DNA of 64,000 nucleotides. Source: Streptomyces sp. CB02923 (lineage in GTDB: Bacteria > Actinomycetota > Actinomycetes > Streptomycetales > Streptomycetaceae). This document shows positions 52,479 through 61,639 of this stretch, piece after piece. The translations under genes were made by a program, and so were the position numbers. A model generated the notes under the pieces. The model saw only the letters and a list, made by a program, of their open reading frames with translations, was not told the DNA's origin and made no database searches. The DNA lies in NCBI RefSeq assembly GCF_001905005.1, contig NZ_LWKZ01000012.1, positions 549,061-613,060 on the forward strand, read 5' to 3'. Each line of letters begins with the position of its first letter. Position 1 is the first letter of the stretch.

Positions 52479-52958
52479 ATGCCGACCGAGCCCGAGCGCC
52501 TGCCGTTCTTCGTCTACGGAACGCTGCGCCCCGGGCAGGCCAACCACGCCCGGTGCCTGCGCGGCCGGACGGCGGGAGAGGAATCCGCGCTGGTCAGAGG
52601 CGTGCTGCTGTACGAGGGGCCGGGCTACCCGTACGCCGTGCGCGGGCCCGCCGAGGCGGTCGTGCACGGCGATCTCATACAGCCGCGCGAGGCGGTCCAC
52701 GACGCCGTGCGCGCCGCCCTGGACCGCCTGGAGGGCCATGTGCCCGGCGCCCCCGGCAACCTCTACGAGCGGGTGGCGCTGCGGGCGGAGTGCGCGGACG
52801 GCCGGAGCGTACGGGCATGGGTGTACGTGGCCGCCGAACCGCTCGCCCGCCGCCTGCGCGCCACCGGCACGCCGGTCCCAGGCGGCGACTGGCTGCGCAG
52901 GCCGCGGGTGCACAGGACGGACGCCCCGTCCGCCCGTCCCGCACCGCCGCCCGGCTAA
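52479..52958 (+). CDS. Gamma-glutamylcyclotransferase-like (AIG2/GGCT fold) protein
   Basis: 159 residues with the family start FFVYGTLRPGQANHARCL (YGxLRxG substrate loop) and GPGYPYAVRGPAEAVVHGDLI, LDRLEGHV and YERVALRAECADG. A catalytic Glu is expected in the EGHV segment. May act on gamma-glutamyl peptides; exact substrate unknown. ATG at 52479 has GAAGGAG eight nt upstream. Followed 76 nt later by adenine deaminase. Confidence 0.88.
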   Translation: MPTEPERLPFFVYGTLRPGQANHARCLRGRTAGEESALVRGVLLYEGPGYPYAVRGPAEAVVHGDLIQPREAVHDAVRAALDRLEGHVPGAPGNLYERVALRAECADGRSVRAWVYVAAEPLARRLRATGTPVPGGDWLRRPRVHRTDAPSARPAPPPG

Positions 52959-53034
52959 TCTGGACGACTTGCCCCGAACCGCACAGGACCCGGCAGCCCC
53001 GGCAGTCCCAGCAGCAGACAGGTGTGATCCCAGC

Positions 53035-54069
53035 GTGCCCCCCACCTCCCCGGACCCGGCCCCGGCACAGAACCCGGCGAACGACCCGTTCCCCAAGGCG
53101 GAACTGCACCTCCACATCGAGGGCACCCTGGAACCCGAGCTGGCCTTCGCCCTCGCCGAGCGCAACGGCGTCACCCTGCCGTACGCCACCGAGGACGAAC
53201 TGCGCCGCGCGTACTCCTTCAGCGACCTCCAGTCGTTCCTGAACCTCTACTACGCGCTGATGGCGGTGCTGCGCACCGAGGACGACTTCGCCGACCTGAC
53301 CCACGCCTACCTGGCCCGCGCCCAGGCGCAGGGCGTCCGGCACGCGGAGATCTTCTTCGACCCGCAGGCGCACACCTCGCGCGGCGTCCCCGTCGGCACG
53401 GTCGTCGAGGGCCTGACGCGGGCCCTGGACACCGCCGAGGAGCGGTACGGCATCACCACCCGCCTGATCATGTGCTTCCTGCGTGACGAGAGCGCCGAGT
53501 CCGCGCTCGCCACCTTCGAGGCGGCCCGCCCCTACCTGGACCGGATCACCGCCGTCGGCCTGGACTCGGCGGAGGTCGGGCACCCGCCGTCGAAGTTCGA
53601 GGAGGTTTACGCGCTGGCGCGGGAGGCCGGGCTCAAGTGCGTGGCCCACGCGGGCGAGGAGGGCCCGCCCTCGTACGTCTGGGAGGCGCTGGACATCCTC
53701 GGCGTGGACCGCGTCGACCACGGCGTGCGCTGCCTGGAGGACGAGCAGCTGGTCGCCCGCCTGGTCGCGGACCAGGTGCCGCTCACCGTCTGCCCGCTGT
53801 CCAACGTCCGCCTGCGCGTCATCGACGAACTGGCCGACCACCCGCTGCCCGCGATGCTGGACGCGGGCCTGCTGGTCACCGTCAACTCGGACGACCCCGC
53901 CTACTTCGGCGGTTACGCCGACGACAACTTCACCGCCGTACGCGACGCGCTGCACCTGGACGAGGAGACCCTGCGCACCCTCGCCCGCAACTCCTTCCGC
54001 GCCTCCTTCCTGGACGAGGCGACCCGCGAGACGTACCTCAAGGAGGTCGAGGCACACGGCCGGGGCTGA
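53035..54069 (+). CDS. Adenine deaminase (adenosine deaminase-like, type 2)
   Basis: Metal-dependent purine deaminase of 344 residues, TIM-barrel cytosolic enzyme. AELHLHIEGTLEPE gives the metal ligands His25 and His27; the IEGTLEPE form is typical of adenine deaminases and unlike the HLDG of adenosine deaminases. Further motifs are RHAEIFFDPQAHT, GHPPSKF, HAGEEGPPSYVW (His and Glu), DHGVRCLED, CPLSNVRL and NSDDPAYFGG (Asp ligand). GTG at 53035 gives normal length. Adenine as substrate is inferred from the motif pattern. Confidence 0.9.
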   Translation: MPPTSPDPAPAQNPANDPFPKAELHLHIEGTLEPELAFALAERNGVTLPYATEDELRRAYSFSDLQSFLNLYYALMAVLRTEDDFADLTHAYLARAQAQGVRHAEIFFDPQAHTSRGVPVGTVVEGLTRALDTAEERYGITTRLIMCFLRDESAESALATFEAARPYLDRITAVGLDSAEVGHPPSKFEEVYALAREAGLKCVAHAGEEGPPSYVWEALDILGVDRVDHGVRCLEDEQLVARLVADQVPLTVCPLSNVRLRVIDELADHPLPAMLDAGLLVTVNSDDPAYFGGYADDNFTAVRDALHLDEETLRTLARNSFRASFLDEATRETYLKEVEAHGRG

Positions 54070-54113
54070 CGGGGGCCGCGCGGGGCGTGACGGGTGTCAC
54101 CGCCCGCCCGCCA

Positions 54114-54144
54114 TTGACCTCAAGTCCGGTTGAGTTCCTAGGTT
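54114..54144 (+). promoter_or_regulatory. MerR/SoxR-type promoter with 19-bp spacer
   Basis: -35 TTGACC (54114-54119) and -10 TAGGTT (54139-54144) are separated by 19 bp. The spacer centre has CTCAA-N6-TTGAG, close to the SoxR/MerR box. Overlong spacers of this kind are corrected by MerR-family activators. It lies 51 bp before the MarR gene. Confidence 0.55.
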
Positions 54145-54194
54145 CTTCCTCACCAGGCACGACGCCCGCAGCGCGGGCAGAGGAGGACACCACC

Positions 54195-54650
54195 ATGGAG
54201 TACTCGCACAACGACGCCGAACTGGCGGGCCAGCCCATCGGCTACTGGGCCTGGGCCGCGCACACGGCAGCCGTCACGCACATCCGCGCCGGGCTGGCCC
54301 GCCACGGTGTCAGCCAGCCCCAGTGGTGGGTGCTGAACCAGCTGGCGGGCCACGCCGACGGCCGCGACCGGGCGGAGGTGACCGGCCTGCTCAAGGGGTA
54401 CCTGGCCGCCGGCACCGACACCCTCACCGCGGACATCGACGCACTCGGCCGCCGCGGCCTGCTCTCCCCCGACGGCGACCGGCTGCACATCACCGCCGAG
54501 GGAGCCGATGTGCACGCGCGGTGCGCCGCCCTCCAGAAGGAGATGCGCGCGACGATCCACGACGGCATCAGCGACGAGGAGTACGTCCGTACCCTCAAGG
54601 TCCTCCAGCGGATGATCCACAACGTCGGCGGGACGATGCGGCACCACTGA
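54195..54650 (+). CDS. MarR-family transcriptional regulator
   Basis: Winged-helix regulator of 151 residues. HTH and wing: VSQPQWWVLNQLAGHADGRDRAEVTGLLKG then LTADIDALGRRGLLSPDGDRLHITAEG. It starts 8 nt after AGGAGG. The N-terminal WAWAAHTAAVTHIRAGLARHG is the usual dimerisation helix. Ligand unknown. A MerR-type promoter precedes it, and a perfect palindrome follows, upstream of the SnoaL-like gene, which it may control. Confidence 0.87.
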   Translation: MEYSHNDAELAGQPIGYWAWAAHTAAVTHIRAGLARHGVSQPQWWVLNQLAGHADGRDRAEVTGLLKGYLAAGTDTLTADIDALGRRGLLSPDGDRLHITAEGADVHARCAALQKEMRATIHDGISDEEYVRTLKVLQRMIHNVGGTMRHH

Positions 54651-54679
54651 GCGTGCGCCGGACCGGCTCGCTCCCCGCC

Positions 54680-54700
54680 CGATTACCCCCGGGGTAATCG
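54680..54700. promoter_or_regulatory. Perfect 21-bp palindrome upstream of the SnoaL-like gene
   Basis: Arms CGATTACCCC and GGGGTAATCG around one C, 30 bp after the MarR stop and 94 bp before the next start codon. It could be an operator, or a stem too tight to fold as a terminator; MarR is a likely binder. Confidence 0.65.
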
Positions 54701-54793
54701 ACCGCTCTCCCCTCCCGCGACAGGATCGGGCACACCAACGGGAACACCGCCCGGACCGGTCCCGGTCCCGGCCGCAGTCGCGAGGAGAGCGTC

Positions 54794-55252
54794 ATGTCCG
54801 CCAGCCCCACCGCCGGTACGGCGGGTCCGACCACCACCGCGAGCGCTGTCGCCGCGGCCACCCGGGCCGTCGTGCAGGACTTCCTCGCCGCCCGGCTGGC
54901 CGGGGACACCGGGCGGCTCGCCGAACTCTTCGCCGACGAGGTCGACTGGCAGCTCGCCGAGAACCCGGCCGTCCCGTGGATCCGCCCCCGGCGCACGGCC
55001 GCCGAATGCGCCGCCCAGGCCCGGGAGCTGGCGGAGCACACCGTGCCCGAGGACGCGCGGGCCTCCCTCGACGCCTTCCTCGTCGACGGCACCGACGCCG
55101 TCGTCACGGGACACGTTTCGGGAACCGTACGCGCGACGGGAAAGACCTTCGAGGGCCCGTTCGCGCTGCGCCTCACCGTCGAGGACGGCCGGATCACCCG
55201 CCACCACCTCTACGAGAACAGCCTGTCGATCGCCGAGGCCTGCACCCCGTGA
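54794..55252 (+). CDS. SnoaL/NTF2-like fold protein
   Basis: 152 residues of the ketosteroid-isomerase-like fold: VVQDFLAARLAGDTGRLAELFADEVDWQLAENPAVPW, VTGHVSGTVRATGKTFEGPFALRLTVEDGRITRHHLYENS. No catalytic residue is certain. The 20-residue Ala/Thr-rich N-terminus may be a tail or mark a later start. Downstream of the MarR gene and a palindrome. Confidence 0.85.
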   Translation: MSASPTAGTAGPTTTASAVAAATRAVVQDFLAARLAGDTGRLAELFADEVDWQLAENPAVPWIRPRRTAAECAAQARELAEHTVPEDARASLDAFLVDGTDAVVTGHVSGTVRATGKTFEGPFALRLTVEDGRITRHHLYENSLSIAEACTP

Positions 55253-55277
55253 GGACGCGGGCGGCCGGGTCCCGGGG

Positions 55278-55335
55278 GCCGTGGTCTCAGCAGCCGTGAT
55301 CTCGGCAGCCGTGATCTCGGAGCCGTGATCTCAGC
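55278..55335. repeat. Four 14-15-bp repeats between the SnoaL-like gene and nasA
   Basis: Unit GCCGTGATCTCGGCA with small changes, in the gap between two convergent genes. Confidence 0.7.
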
Positions 55336-55347
55336 GCCACCGGCCGG

Positions 55348-57528
55348 TCAGCGCAACTGGCCGGAGTCCTCCGCGGCACCTTCCCCCTCCGCCTCCGCCG
55401 GTTCCAGCCGTACCGCGCACGTCTTGAACTCCGGCATCCCCGACACCGGGTCCAGCGCCGGGTTGGTCACGGTGTTGGCGCGGCCCGGACCCGGCCAGTG
55501 GAAGGGCATGAAGACGGTGTCGGCGCGGATCGCCTCGCTGTAGCGGGCGGGGGCCACCGCACGGCCGCGGCGGGAGACCACCGCGACCGGGCGGCCGTCC
55601 TCGATGCCGTACCGCCGGGCGAGCCGCGGGTGGATCTCCACGTACGGGCCGGGGGCCGCCGCGTTCAGGTCCGGCACCCGGCGGGTCTGCGCACCCGACT
55701 GGTACTGGGCCAGCACCCGGCCGGTCGTCAGGACCACCGGGTACCGGTCGTCGGGCTCCTCGGCCGCCGGGCGGTGGGTGACCGGGACGAAGCGGGCCCG
55801 GCCGTCGGGCGTCGCGAAGCGGTCCAGGAAGAGACGCGGGGTGCCGGGGTGCCCCTCTCCGGAGCAGGGCCAGAAGACGCCGTCCTCTGCGGTGATCCGC
55901 CGGTACGTGATGCCCGCGTAGTCGGCCGGGCCGCCGGCCGAGGCGCGCCGCAGCTCGTCGAAGACCTCCTCCGGGTCGGCGGGAAAGCCCTTCTCCCAGC
56001 CGAGGCGGGCCGCGAGGGCGTTGAGGGCGTGGAGGTCGGTGCGGACGCCGGGGGGCGGGTCCAGGGCGCGCCGCCGCAGCAGGACGCGGCCCTCCAGGTT
56101 CGTCGTCGTCCCGGTCTCCTCGGCCCACTGGGCCACCGGCAGGACGACGTCCGCGAGTGCCGCGGTCTCCGACAGCACCACGTCGGCCACCGCGAGGAAG
56201 TCCAGCGCCCGCACGCGCTGTTCGACGTGGGCGGCGCGCGGCGCCGAGACGACGGGGTTGGAGCCCATCAGGAGCAGGGCGCGCACGTCCCGGCCCAGGG
56301 CGTCCAGCAACTCGTACGCGCTGCGTCCGGGCCCGGGGAGGGACTCCGGCGGCACGCCCCACACGCCCGCGACGTGCGCCCGCGCGGCGGGGTCGGACAG
56401 CTTGCGGTAGCCCGGCAACTGGTCGGCCTTCTGACCGTGTTCGCGCCCGCCCTGCCCGTTGCCCTGGCCGGTCAGGCACCCGTAACCGGAGTGCTCGCGT
56501 CCCGCGCGGCCGGTCGCCAGGCACAGGTTGATCCACGCGCCGACCGTGTCGGTCCCCTTCGCCTGCTGTTCGGGCCCCCGGGCCGTCAGCACCATCGAAC
56601 TGTCCGCGTCGCAGAACAGGCGCACGGCCGCGCGCAGTTGGGGCACGGGCACGCCGGTGATCCGCTCGACCAGCTCCGGCCAGTGCGCCATCGCCGCCGC
56701 CCGCGCCTCCGGCCAGCCGCTGGTGCGCGCCGCGATGAACGCCTCGTCCGTACGGCCCTCCGCCACCACCAGGTGCAGCAGTCCGAGCGCGAGCGCCAGG
56801 TCGGTGCCGGGGCGCGGCGCCAGGTGCAGATCCGCCTGCCCGGCCGTACGGGTACGGCGCGGGTCGACGACGATCAGCCGGCCGCCGTTCTCCTTCAGCC
56901 CGGTCAGGTAGCGCAGCGCGGGCGGCATGGTTTCGGCCAGGTTGGAGCCGACGAGGACGACGCACCCGGTGCGGGCGACGTCGGCCAGCGGGAAGGGCAG
57001 CCCGCGGTCCAGGCCGAAGGCCCGCTGGTGCGCGGCGGCGGCCGAGGACATGCAGAACCGGCCGTTGTAGTCGATCTGCGAGGTGCCGAGCACCACCCGC
57101 GCGAACTTCCCCAGCGCGTACGCCTTCTCGTTGGTCAGGCCGCCCCCGCCGAAGACGCCCACCGCGTCCCTGCCGTACACGGCGCCGGTACGGGACAGGC
57201 CCGCTGCGACCCGGTCGAGGGCCGTGTCCCAGTCCGCCGGTACCAGGCGGCCGGTCGCGGTGTCGCGTACCAGGGGCCCGGTCAGCCGGGCCCCTGGCGC
57301 GAGCAGTTCGGCGGCGGTGCGGCCCTTGCCGCACAGAGCGCCCCGGTTGACGGGGAAGTCAGGGCGCTCCACGACTTCGGCGGGGGAGCCGTCGGTGCCC
57401 GGCGGCGTGCGGCGCAGACCCATGCCGCACTGGAGGGCGCAGTACGGGCAGTGGGTGTCCACCTGCGCGTGCGCGTCCCGGGGCGGGGCCGCCGGGGTGG
57501 CGGTGGTGCGGGGGGTGGCGGCGTTCAT
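55348..57528 (-). CDS. nasA: Assimilatory nitrate reductase catalytic subunit
   Basis: Mo-bis-MGD enzyme reducing nitrate to nitrite in the cytosol. The 726 residues have the [4Fe-4S] motif HCPYCALQCGM and GALCGKG, the molybdenum-ligand loop NGRFCMSSAAAA with Cys, MGSNPVVSAP, and the C-terminal molydopterin domain (YPVVLTTGRVLAQYQSGAQTRR, EIHPRLARRYGIEDG). It is close to other NasA proteins in lacking a signal peptide and a membrane anchor. Paired functionally with nirBD at 37-41 kb. ATG at 57528. A weak GlnR-like array lies upstream. Confidence 0.93.
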   Translation of the reverse strand: MNAATPRTTATPAAPPRDAHAQVDTHCPYCALQCGMGLRRTPPGTDGSPAEVVERPDFPVNRGALCGKGRTAAELLAPGARLTGPLVRDTATGRLVPADWDTALDRVAAGLSRTGAVYGRDAVGVFGGGGLTNEKAYALGKFARVVLGTSQIDYNGRFCMSSAAAAHQRAFGLDRGLPFPLADVARTGCVVLVGSNLAETMPPALRYLTGLKENGGRLIVVDPRRTRTAGQADLHLAPRPGTDLALALGLLHLVVAEGRTDEAFIAARTSGWPEARAAAMAHWPELVERITGVPVPQLRAAVRLFCDADSSMVLTARGPEQQAKGTDTVGAWINLCLATGRAGREHSGYGCLTGQGNGQGGREHGQKADQLPGYRKLSDPAARAHVAGVWGVPPESLPGPGRSAYELLDALGRDVRALLLMGSNPVVSAPRAAHVEQRVRALDFLAVADVVLSETAALADVVLPVAQWAEETGTTTNLEGRVLLRRRALDPPPGVRTDLHALNALAARLGWEKGFPADPEEVFDELRRASAGGPADYAGITYRRITAEDGVFWPCSGEGHPGTPRLFLDRFATPDGRARFVPVTHRPAAEEPDDRYPVVLTTGRVLAQYQSGAQTRRVPDLNAAAPGPYVEIHPRLARRYGIEDGRPVAVVSRRGRAVAPARYSEAIRADTVFMPFHWPGPGRANTVTNPALDPVSGMPEFKTCAVRLEPAEAEGEGAAEDSGQLR

Positions 57529-57550
57529 GCGGCCAGCGTGCGGCGCCCGT

Positions 57551-57588
57551 GTTTCCGCCGGTCCGGAGCGGCGTTACGGGCCGGGGAA
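57551..57588. promoter_or_regulatory. Weak GlnR-box-like array upstream of nasA
   Basis: GTTTC, TCCGG, GTTAC and GGGAA separated by 6-nt spacers. Only GTTAC is a full match, so the array is weak by itself; function of the gene makes GlnR control plausible. Confidence 0.3.
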
Positions 57589-57731
57589 GCGTGCCTCACG
57601 GCGGCCGCGCCCGGGTGGTGAGGAAGCCCGGCACACCCCTCACGCGCGCCGCCCGCGCCCCGACAGCCACCGGTAACCAGCCGTCACACCCGCGCAACGG
57701 CCCGGCAACGCCCGGCTGCCAGGCTCTCCCC

Positions 57732-58694
57732 ATGAAGGCGTCGATACCGCCCTTACCGCCCCTACCGCCCGTTCCGCTCACGGCCCCCTTCGACAGTACG
57801 GCGCAGCTCATGACGGAGATCACCACCCAGCTCAGCGACCGGCTCAGCCGCGTCCGGCTGCGCGGCCTGCCCCCGCGGAACCCGGCCGTCCGCGCCCCGG
57901 ACCGCCCCCGCCCCTCCCGCAGCGCCTCGACGGCCCGGGAGGCGCCCCCACTCGTCGCCGTGGCACACGGCAGCCGCGACCCCGCCGCACTGGGCACCGT
58001 CACCGCCCTCCTGGACCGGATACGGGACCTGCGCCCCGGGCTCACCGTCCGGCTCGGCCACATCGAGCTGAACGCGCCGCTGCTCCCGGACACGCTGGCG
58101 GAGCTGAGCGGTACGGCCGTGGCCGTACCGCTGCTGCTCGCGCGCGGGCAGCACGCCGGCCACGACATCCCGGCCGCGCTGGCCGGCGCGCCCCACCTCA
58201 CGGCGCGCCTCGCCCGCCCGCTTGGCCCGCACCCCCTGCTCGCCGAAGCCCTGCACGCCCGCCTCGAAGAGGCCGGGGCCCGGCGCCCGTGCGCCGTCGT
58301 GCTGGCCGCTGCCGGGTCCCGCGCCCCCGAATCGGCCGCCGACACGGCCCGTACGGCGCGGCTCCTGTCCGAGCGGCTCGGCGGCGTACCCGTCCTGCCC
58401 GCGTACGCGACCGCGCCTCCCGAAGGCGGCCCGGCCGGCACCCCGCTCTCCGTCCCCGCGGCCCTGCGCGCCCTCGCCGCCCGCGGCCACCACCGCCCCG
58501 CCCTCGCCTCCTGCTTCACCGCGCCCGGCCGCTTCGCCGCCCAGTGCGCGGCGGCCGCCCCCGGGCCCGCGGCCGCTCCGCTCGGCGACCATCCCGCGCT
58601 GGCCCGGCTGGTCCTGCACCGTTACGACCAGGCACTCGCTGCGCGCAGCGGGTGCGGCCAGGACTCCACCGGGGCGGCTACCGTCGCCGTATGA
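57732..58694 (+). CDS. CbiX/SirB-type sirohydrochlorin chelatase-like protein
   Basis: 320-residue class II chelatase-like protein, likely inserting iron to make sirohaem for nitrite reductase (inferred). Two half-domains are visible: LVAVAHGSRDPAALGTVTALLDRI with metal-site His and GHIELNAPLLPDTLAEL, VPLLLARGQHAGHDIP; then VVLAAAGSRAPESAADTARTA and CFTAPGRFAAQCA. The N-terminal 70 residues are Pro/Arg-rich. ATG at 57732; the ATG at 57810 is an alternative. Its stop overlaps the dgt start (ATGA). Divergent from nasA. Confidence 0.87.
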   Translation: MKASIPPLPPLPPVPLTAPFDSTAQLMTEITTQLSDRLSRVRLRGLPPRNPAVRAPDRPRPSRSASTAREAPPLVAVAHGSRDPAALGTVTALLDRIRDLRPGLTVRLGHIELNAPLLPDTLAELSGTAVAVPLLLARGQHAGHDIPAALAGAPHLTARLARPLGPHPLLAEALHARLEEAGARRPCAVVLAAAGSRAPESAADTARTARLLSERLGGVPVLPAYATAPPEGGPAGTPLSVPAALRALAARGHHRPALASCFTAPGRFAAQCAAAAPGPAAAPLGDHPALARLVLHRYDQALAARSGCGQDSTGAATVAV

Positions 58695-60022
58695 CGGGCA
58701 CACGATCGACGACCGGCCGCGAAGCGGGCCACGACGGCACGGGGTACGGCGCGGCCGACACCGAACGCTGGGTCCCCGAGCCCGACAAACGGCCGGGCCG
58801 TACCGCCTTCCAGCGCGACCGGGCCCGGGTCCTGCACTCGGCCGCGCTGCGCCGCCTCGCGGGCAAGACCCAGGTCGTCACCCCGGGCACCACCGAACAC
58901 CTGTGGGACGCCAGCCCCCGTACCCGCCTCACCCACTCCCTGGAGTGCGCCCAGGTCGGCCGCGAACTCGGCGCCGCCCTCGGCTGCGACCCCGACCTGG
59001 TGGAGACCGCCTGCCTCGCCCACGACCTGGGCCACCCGCCCTTCGGGCACAACGGCGAACAGGCGCTCAACGAGGTCGCCGCGCCCTGCGGCGGCTTCGA
59101 GGGCAACGCCCAGTCGCTGCGGCTGCTCGCCCGCCTGGAACCAAAACGGTTCGTCCCCGACACGGACGGCACCGCGGTCAGCGTCGGCCTCAACCTCACC
59201 CGCGCCGCCCTGGACGCCGCCACCAAGTACCCGTGGCAGCGCGGCGGCCACCCCACCGATCCCGGTTCGTCCAAATTCGGGGTCTACGAGGACGACCTGC
59301 CGGTCTTCACCTGGTTCCGGCAGGGCGCGCCCGAAGCGGCCCGCAGCTTCGAGGCGCAGGTCATGGACTGGGCCGACGACGTGGCGTACTCGGTGCACGA
59401 CGTCGAGGACGGGCTGCACGCCGGCTACCTGGACCCGAACTGCCTGCTCGCCGAACCCGAACGTGCCGAAGTGTTCACGATCGCCGCCGAACGTTACGCG
59501 CCCGGCGCGGACCCGCAGGAACTGGGCGCGGCCCTCGACCGCCTGCTCGACCAGGTGTGGTGGCCGCACGGCTACGACGGCACGGCCGTCGCCCAGGCCC
59601 GCCTGAAGGACGCCACCAGCCAGCTCATCGGCCGCTTCTGCCTCGCCGCGGAGACCGCCACCCGCGCCGAGTGGGGGACCGGCCGCCTCACCCGGCACCG
59701 CGCCCGGCTCGTCGTACCGCGCGGAACCCGCCTGGAATGCGCCGTGTTGAAGGCCGTCGCGGAACGCTACGTGATGCGCCGCCCCGACCAGGAGGCACTC
59801 CGCGCCGACCAGCGCGTCGTCATCGCCGAACTGGCCGAGGCACTGGTCGCCCGCGCTCCCGACGGCCTCGACCCGCAGTTCCGCGCCCTGTACGACCAGG
59901 CCGAGACGGCGGGCGACGACACCGCCAGGATGCGCGCCCTGATCGACCAGATCGCCGCCCTCACCGACGCCTCGGCGCGCTCCCTGCACGCCCGGCTCAC
60001 CCGGCCGCGGGGCACACGCTGA
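58691..60022 (+). CDS. dgt: Deoxyguanosinetriphosphate triphosphohydrolase family protein
   Basis: HD-domain nucleotide triphosphohydrolase of 443 residues, hydrolysing dNTPs to nucleosides and tripolyphosphate. HD motifs: TRLTHSLEC (His), CLAHDLGHPPFGHNGE (His-Asp), MDWADDVAYSVHDVED (Asp). The N-terminal GRTAFQRDRARVLHSAALRRLAGKTQV matches the family. The ATG overlaps the previous stop (ATGA). dnaG follows about 3 kb later; dgt and dnaG are close in many actinobacteria. Confidence 0.94.
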   Translation: MTGTRSTTGREAGHDGTGYGAADTERWVPEPDKRPGRTAFQRDRARVLHSAALRRLAGKTQVVTPGTTEHLWDASPRTRLTHSLECAQVGRELGAALGCDPDLVETACLAHDLGHPPFGHNGEQALNEVAAPCGGFEGNAQSLRLLARLEPKRFVPDTDGTAVSVGLNLTRAALDAATKYPWQRGGHPTDPGSSKFGVYEDDLPVFTWFRQGAPEAARSFEAQVMDWADDVAYSVHDVEDGLHAGYLDPNCLLAEPERAEVFTIAAERYAPGADPQELGAALDRLLDQVWWPHGYDGTAVAQARLKDATSQLIGRFCLAAETATRAEWGTGRLTRHRARLVVPRGTRLECAVLKAVAERYVMRRPDQEALRADQRVVIAELAEALVARAPDGLDPQFRALYDQAETAGDDTARMRALIDQIAALTDASARSLHARLTRPRGTR

Positions 60023-60337
60023 GCAGCGGAACCCGCGCCGCCGGTCCACCATGGACGGTGCTGCTGCGGCCCCTGGGGCGCGCGCCCTCTTCCCGCGGCA
60101 CGCCCGGTACGGGACGCTCGGGCTTGAGTGCGCCGAACGCGGGAAACAAAACAGGGGCACAACGGGGTGGACGGCCATGGAACGCGGTATGACATACGGC
60201 GTCACACGGCCGGCGGGGGACACGCGGCCGGCCGCGCCGGGCAGTACGCGGCGACAGCACTGCGGGGGGTAGAACGGGGACACGACCGGGGGCGTTCACG
60301 GACGCGGACGCACCGCGCCGCAGCGAGGAGGAAGCAA
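60023..60337 (+). other. Gap between dgt and the ferredoxin-reductase gene
   Basis: A stem of GGCCGGC/GCCGGCC arms at 60208-60233 could be a weak terminator. A 31-codon frame at 60177-60272 starts ATG but lacks a clear ribosome-binding site. Otherwise nothing identifiable. Confidence 0.4.
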
Positions 60338-61639
60338 GTGGTCGACGCACACCAGACGTTCGTCATCGTCGGGGGTGGCCTGGCCGGGGCAAAGGCCGCC
60401 GAGACCCTTCGTGCGGAAGGCTTCACCGGCCGGGTGATACTGATCTGTGACGAGCGCGACCACCCGTACGAGCGCCCCCCGCTCTCCAAGGGGTACCTGC
60501 TCGGCAAGGAGGACCGCGACAGCGTCTTCGTCCACGAGCCCGCCTGGTACGCCGGCGCGGACATCGAACTGCACCTCGGCCAGCCCGCCGTCCACCTCGA
60601 CCCGGCGGCCCGCACCGTCCGGCTCGGCGACGGCACCCTGATCGCGTACGACAAGCTCCTGCTGGCCACCGGCGCCGAGCCGCGCCGCCTGGACGTCCCC
60701 GGCACCGACCTGGTCGGCGTCCACCACCTGCGGCGCCTGGCACACGCCGAGCGGCTGCGCGGCGTCCTGCAGTCCCTCGGCCGGGACAACGGCCACCTCG
60801 TCATCGCCGGCGCGGGCTGGATCGGCCTGGAAGTCGCCGCCGCCGCCCGCTCGTACGGCGCCGAGGTGACCGTCGTGGAGCCCGAGCCGACACCGCTGCA
60901 CAGCGTCGTCGGCCCCGAGCTGGGCAGCCTCTTCACCGACCTGCACCGGGAGCACGGCGTCCGCTTCCACTTCGGCGCCCGCCTGACCGAGATCGCCGGA
61001 CAGGACGGCGTGGTGCTGGCCGCGCGCACCGACGACGGCGAGGAGCACCCGGCCCACGACGTGCTCGCCGCGATCGGCGCCGCCCCCCGCACGGCCCTGG
61101 CCGAGCAGGCCGGGCTGGCCCTGGTCGACCCGGCGCACGGCGGCGGCGTCGCCGTGGACGCCTCGCTGCGCACCTCCGATCCGCACATCTACGCGGCCGG
61201 TGACATCGCCGCCTTCCCGTACTCGCTGCTGCCCGCCGCCGGGGACGGCGGCAGCGAGCCCGCCGGACTGCGCGTCGAACACTGGGCCAACGCCCTCAAC
61301 GGCGGCCCCGCCGCCGCCCGCGCCATGCTCGGCCGGGACGTCACCTACGACCGCATCCCGTACTTCTTCTCCGACCAGTACGACATCGGACTGGAGTACT
61401 CCGGCTACGCGCCCCCCGGCTCGTACGACCAGGTCGTGTGCCGCGGCGACGTCGGCAAGCGCGAGTTCATCGCCTTCTGGCTGTGCGAGGGACGGCTGCT
61501 GGCGGGCATGAACGTCAACATGTGGGACGTCACCGGGCCGATCCAGCAGCTCATCCGTTCGGGCCAGGTCCTCGACCCGAACGCGCTGGCCGACCCGCAG
61601 GTGGCACTGGACTCGCTGCTGCCTCCGGACCGGGCCTGA
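60338..61639 (+). CDS. Ferredoxin reductase-like FAD/NAD(P)H oxidoreductase
   Basis: 433-residue flavoprotein of the AIF/rhodocoxin-reductase type, which would pass electrons from NAD(P)H to ferredoxin or P450 systems. FAD motif FVIVGGGLAGAKAAETLRAEG, KGYLLG, NAD motif LVIAGAGWIGLEVAAAARSYGAEV, FAD end motif IYAAGDIAAFPY, and the C-terminal reductase domain VEHWANALNGGPAAARAMLG. GTG at 60338 has GAGGAGGAA seven nt upstream. No ferredoxin gene is adjacent. Confidence 0.92.
   Translation: MVDAHQTFVIVGGGLAGAKAAETLRAEGFTGRVILICDERDHPYERPPLSKGYLLGKEDRDSVFVHEPAWYAGADIELHLGQPAVHLDPAARTVRLGDGTLIAYDKLLLATGAEPRRLDVPGTDLVGVHHLRRLAHAERLRGVLQSLGRDNGHLVIAGAGWIGLEVAAAARSYGAEVTVVEPEPTPLHSVVGPELGSLFTDLHREHGVRFHFGARLTEIAGQDGVVLAARTDDGEEHPAHDVLAAIGAAPRTALAEQAGLALVDPAHGGGVAVDASLRTSDPHIYAAGDIAAFPYSLLPAAGDGGSEPAGLRVEHWANALNGGPAAARAMLGRDVTYDRIPYFFSDQYDIGLEYSGYAPPGSYDQVVCRGDVGKREFIAFWLCEGRLLAGMNVNMWDVTGPIQQLIRSGQVLDPNALADPQVALDSLLPPDRA

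Noticed and set aside
60177..60272. 31-codon ORF between dgt and the reductase gene
   Set aside because: No convincing ribosome-binding site, Arg/Pro-rich composition, overlaps a stem-loop; listed only as content of the gap.
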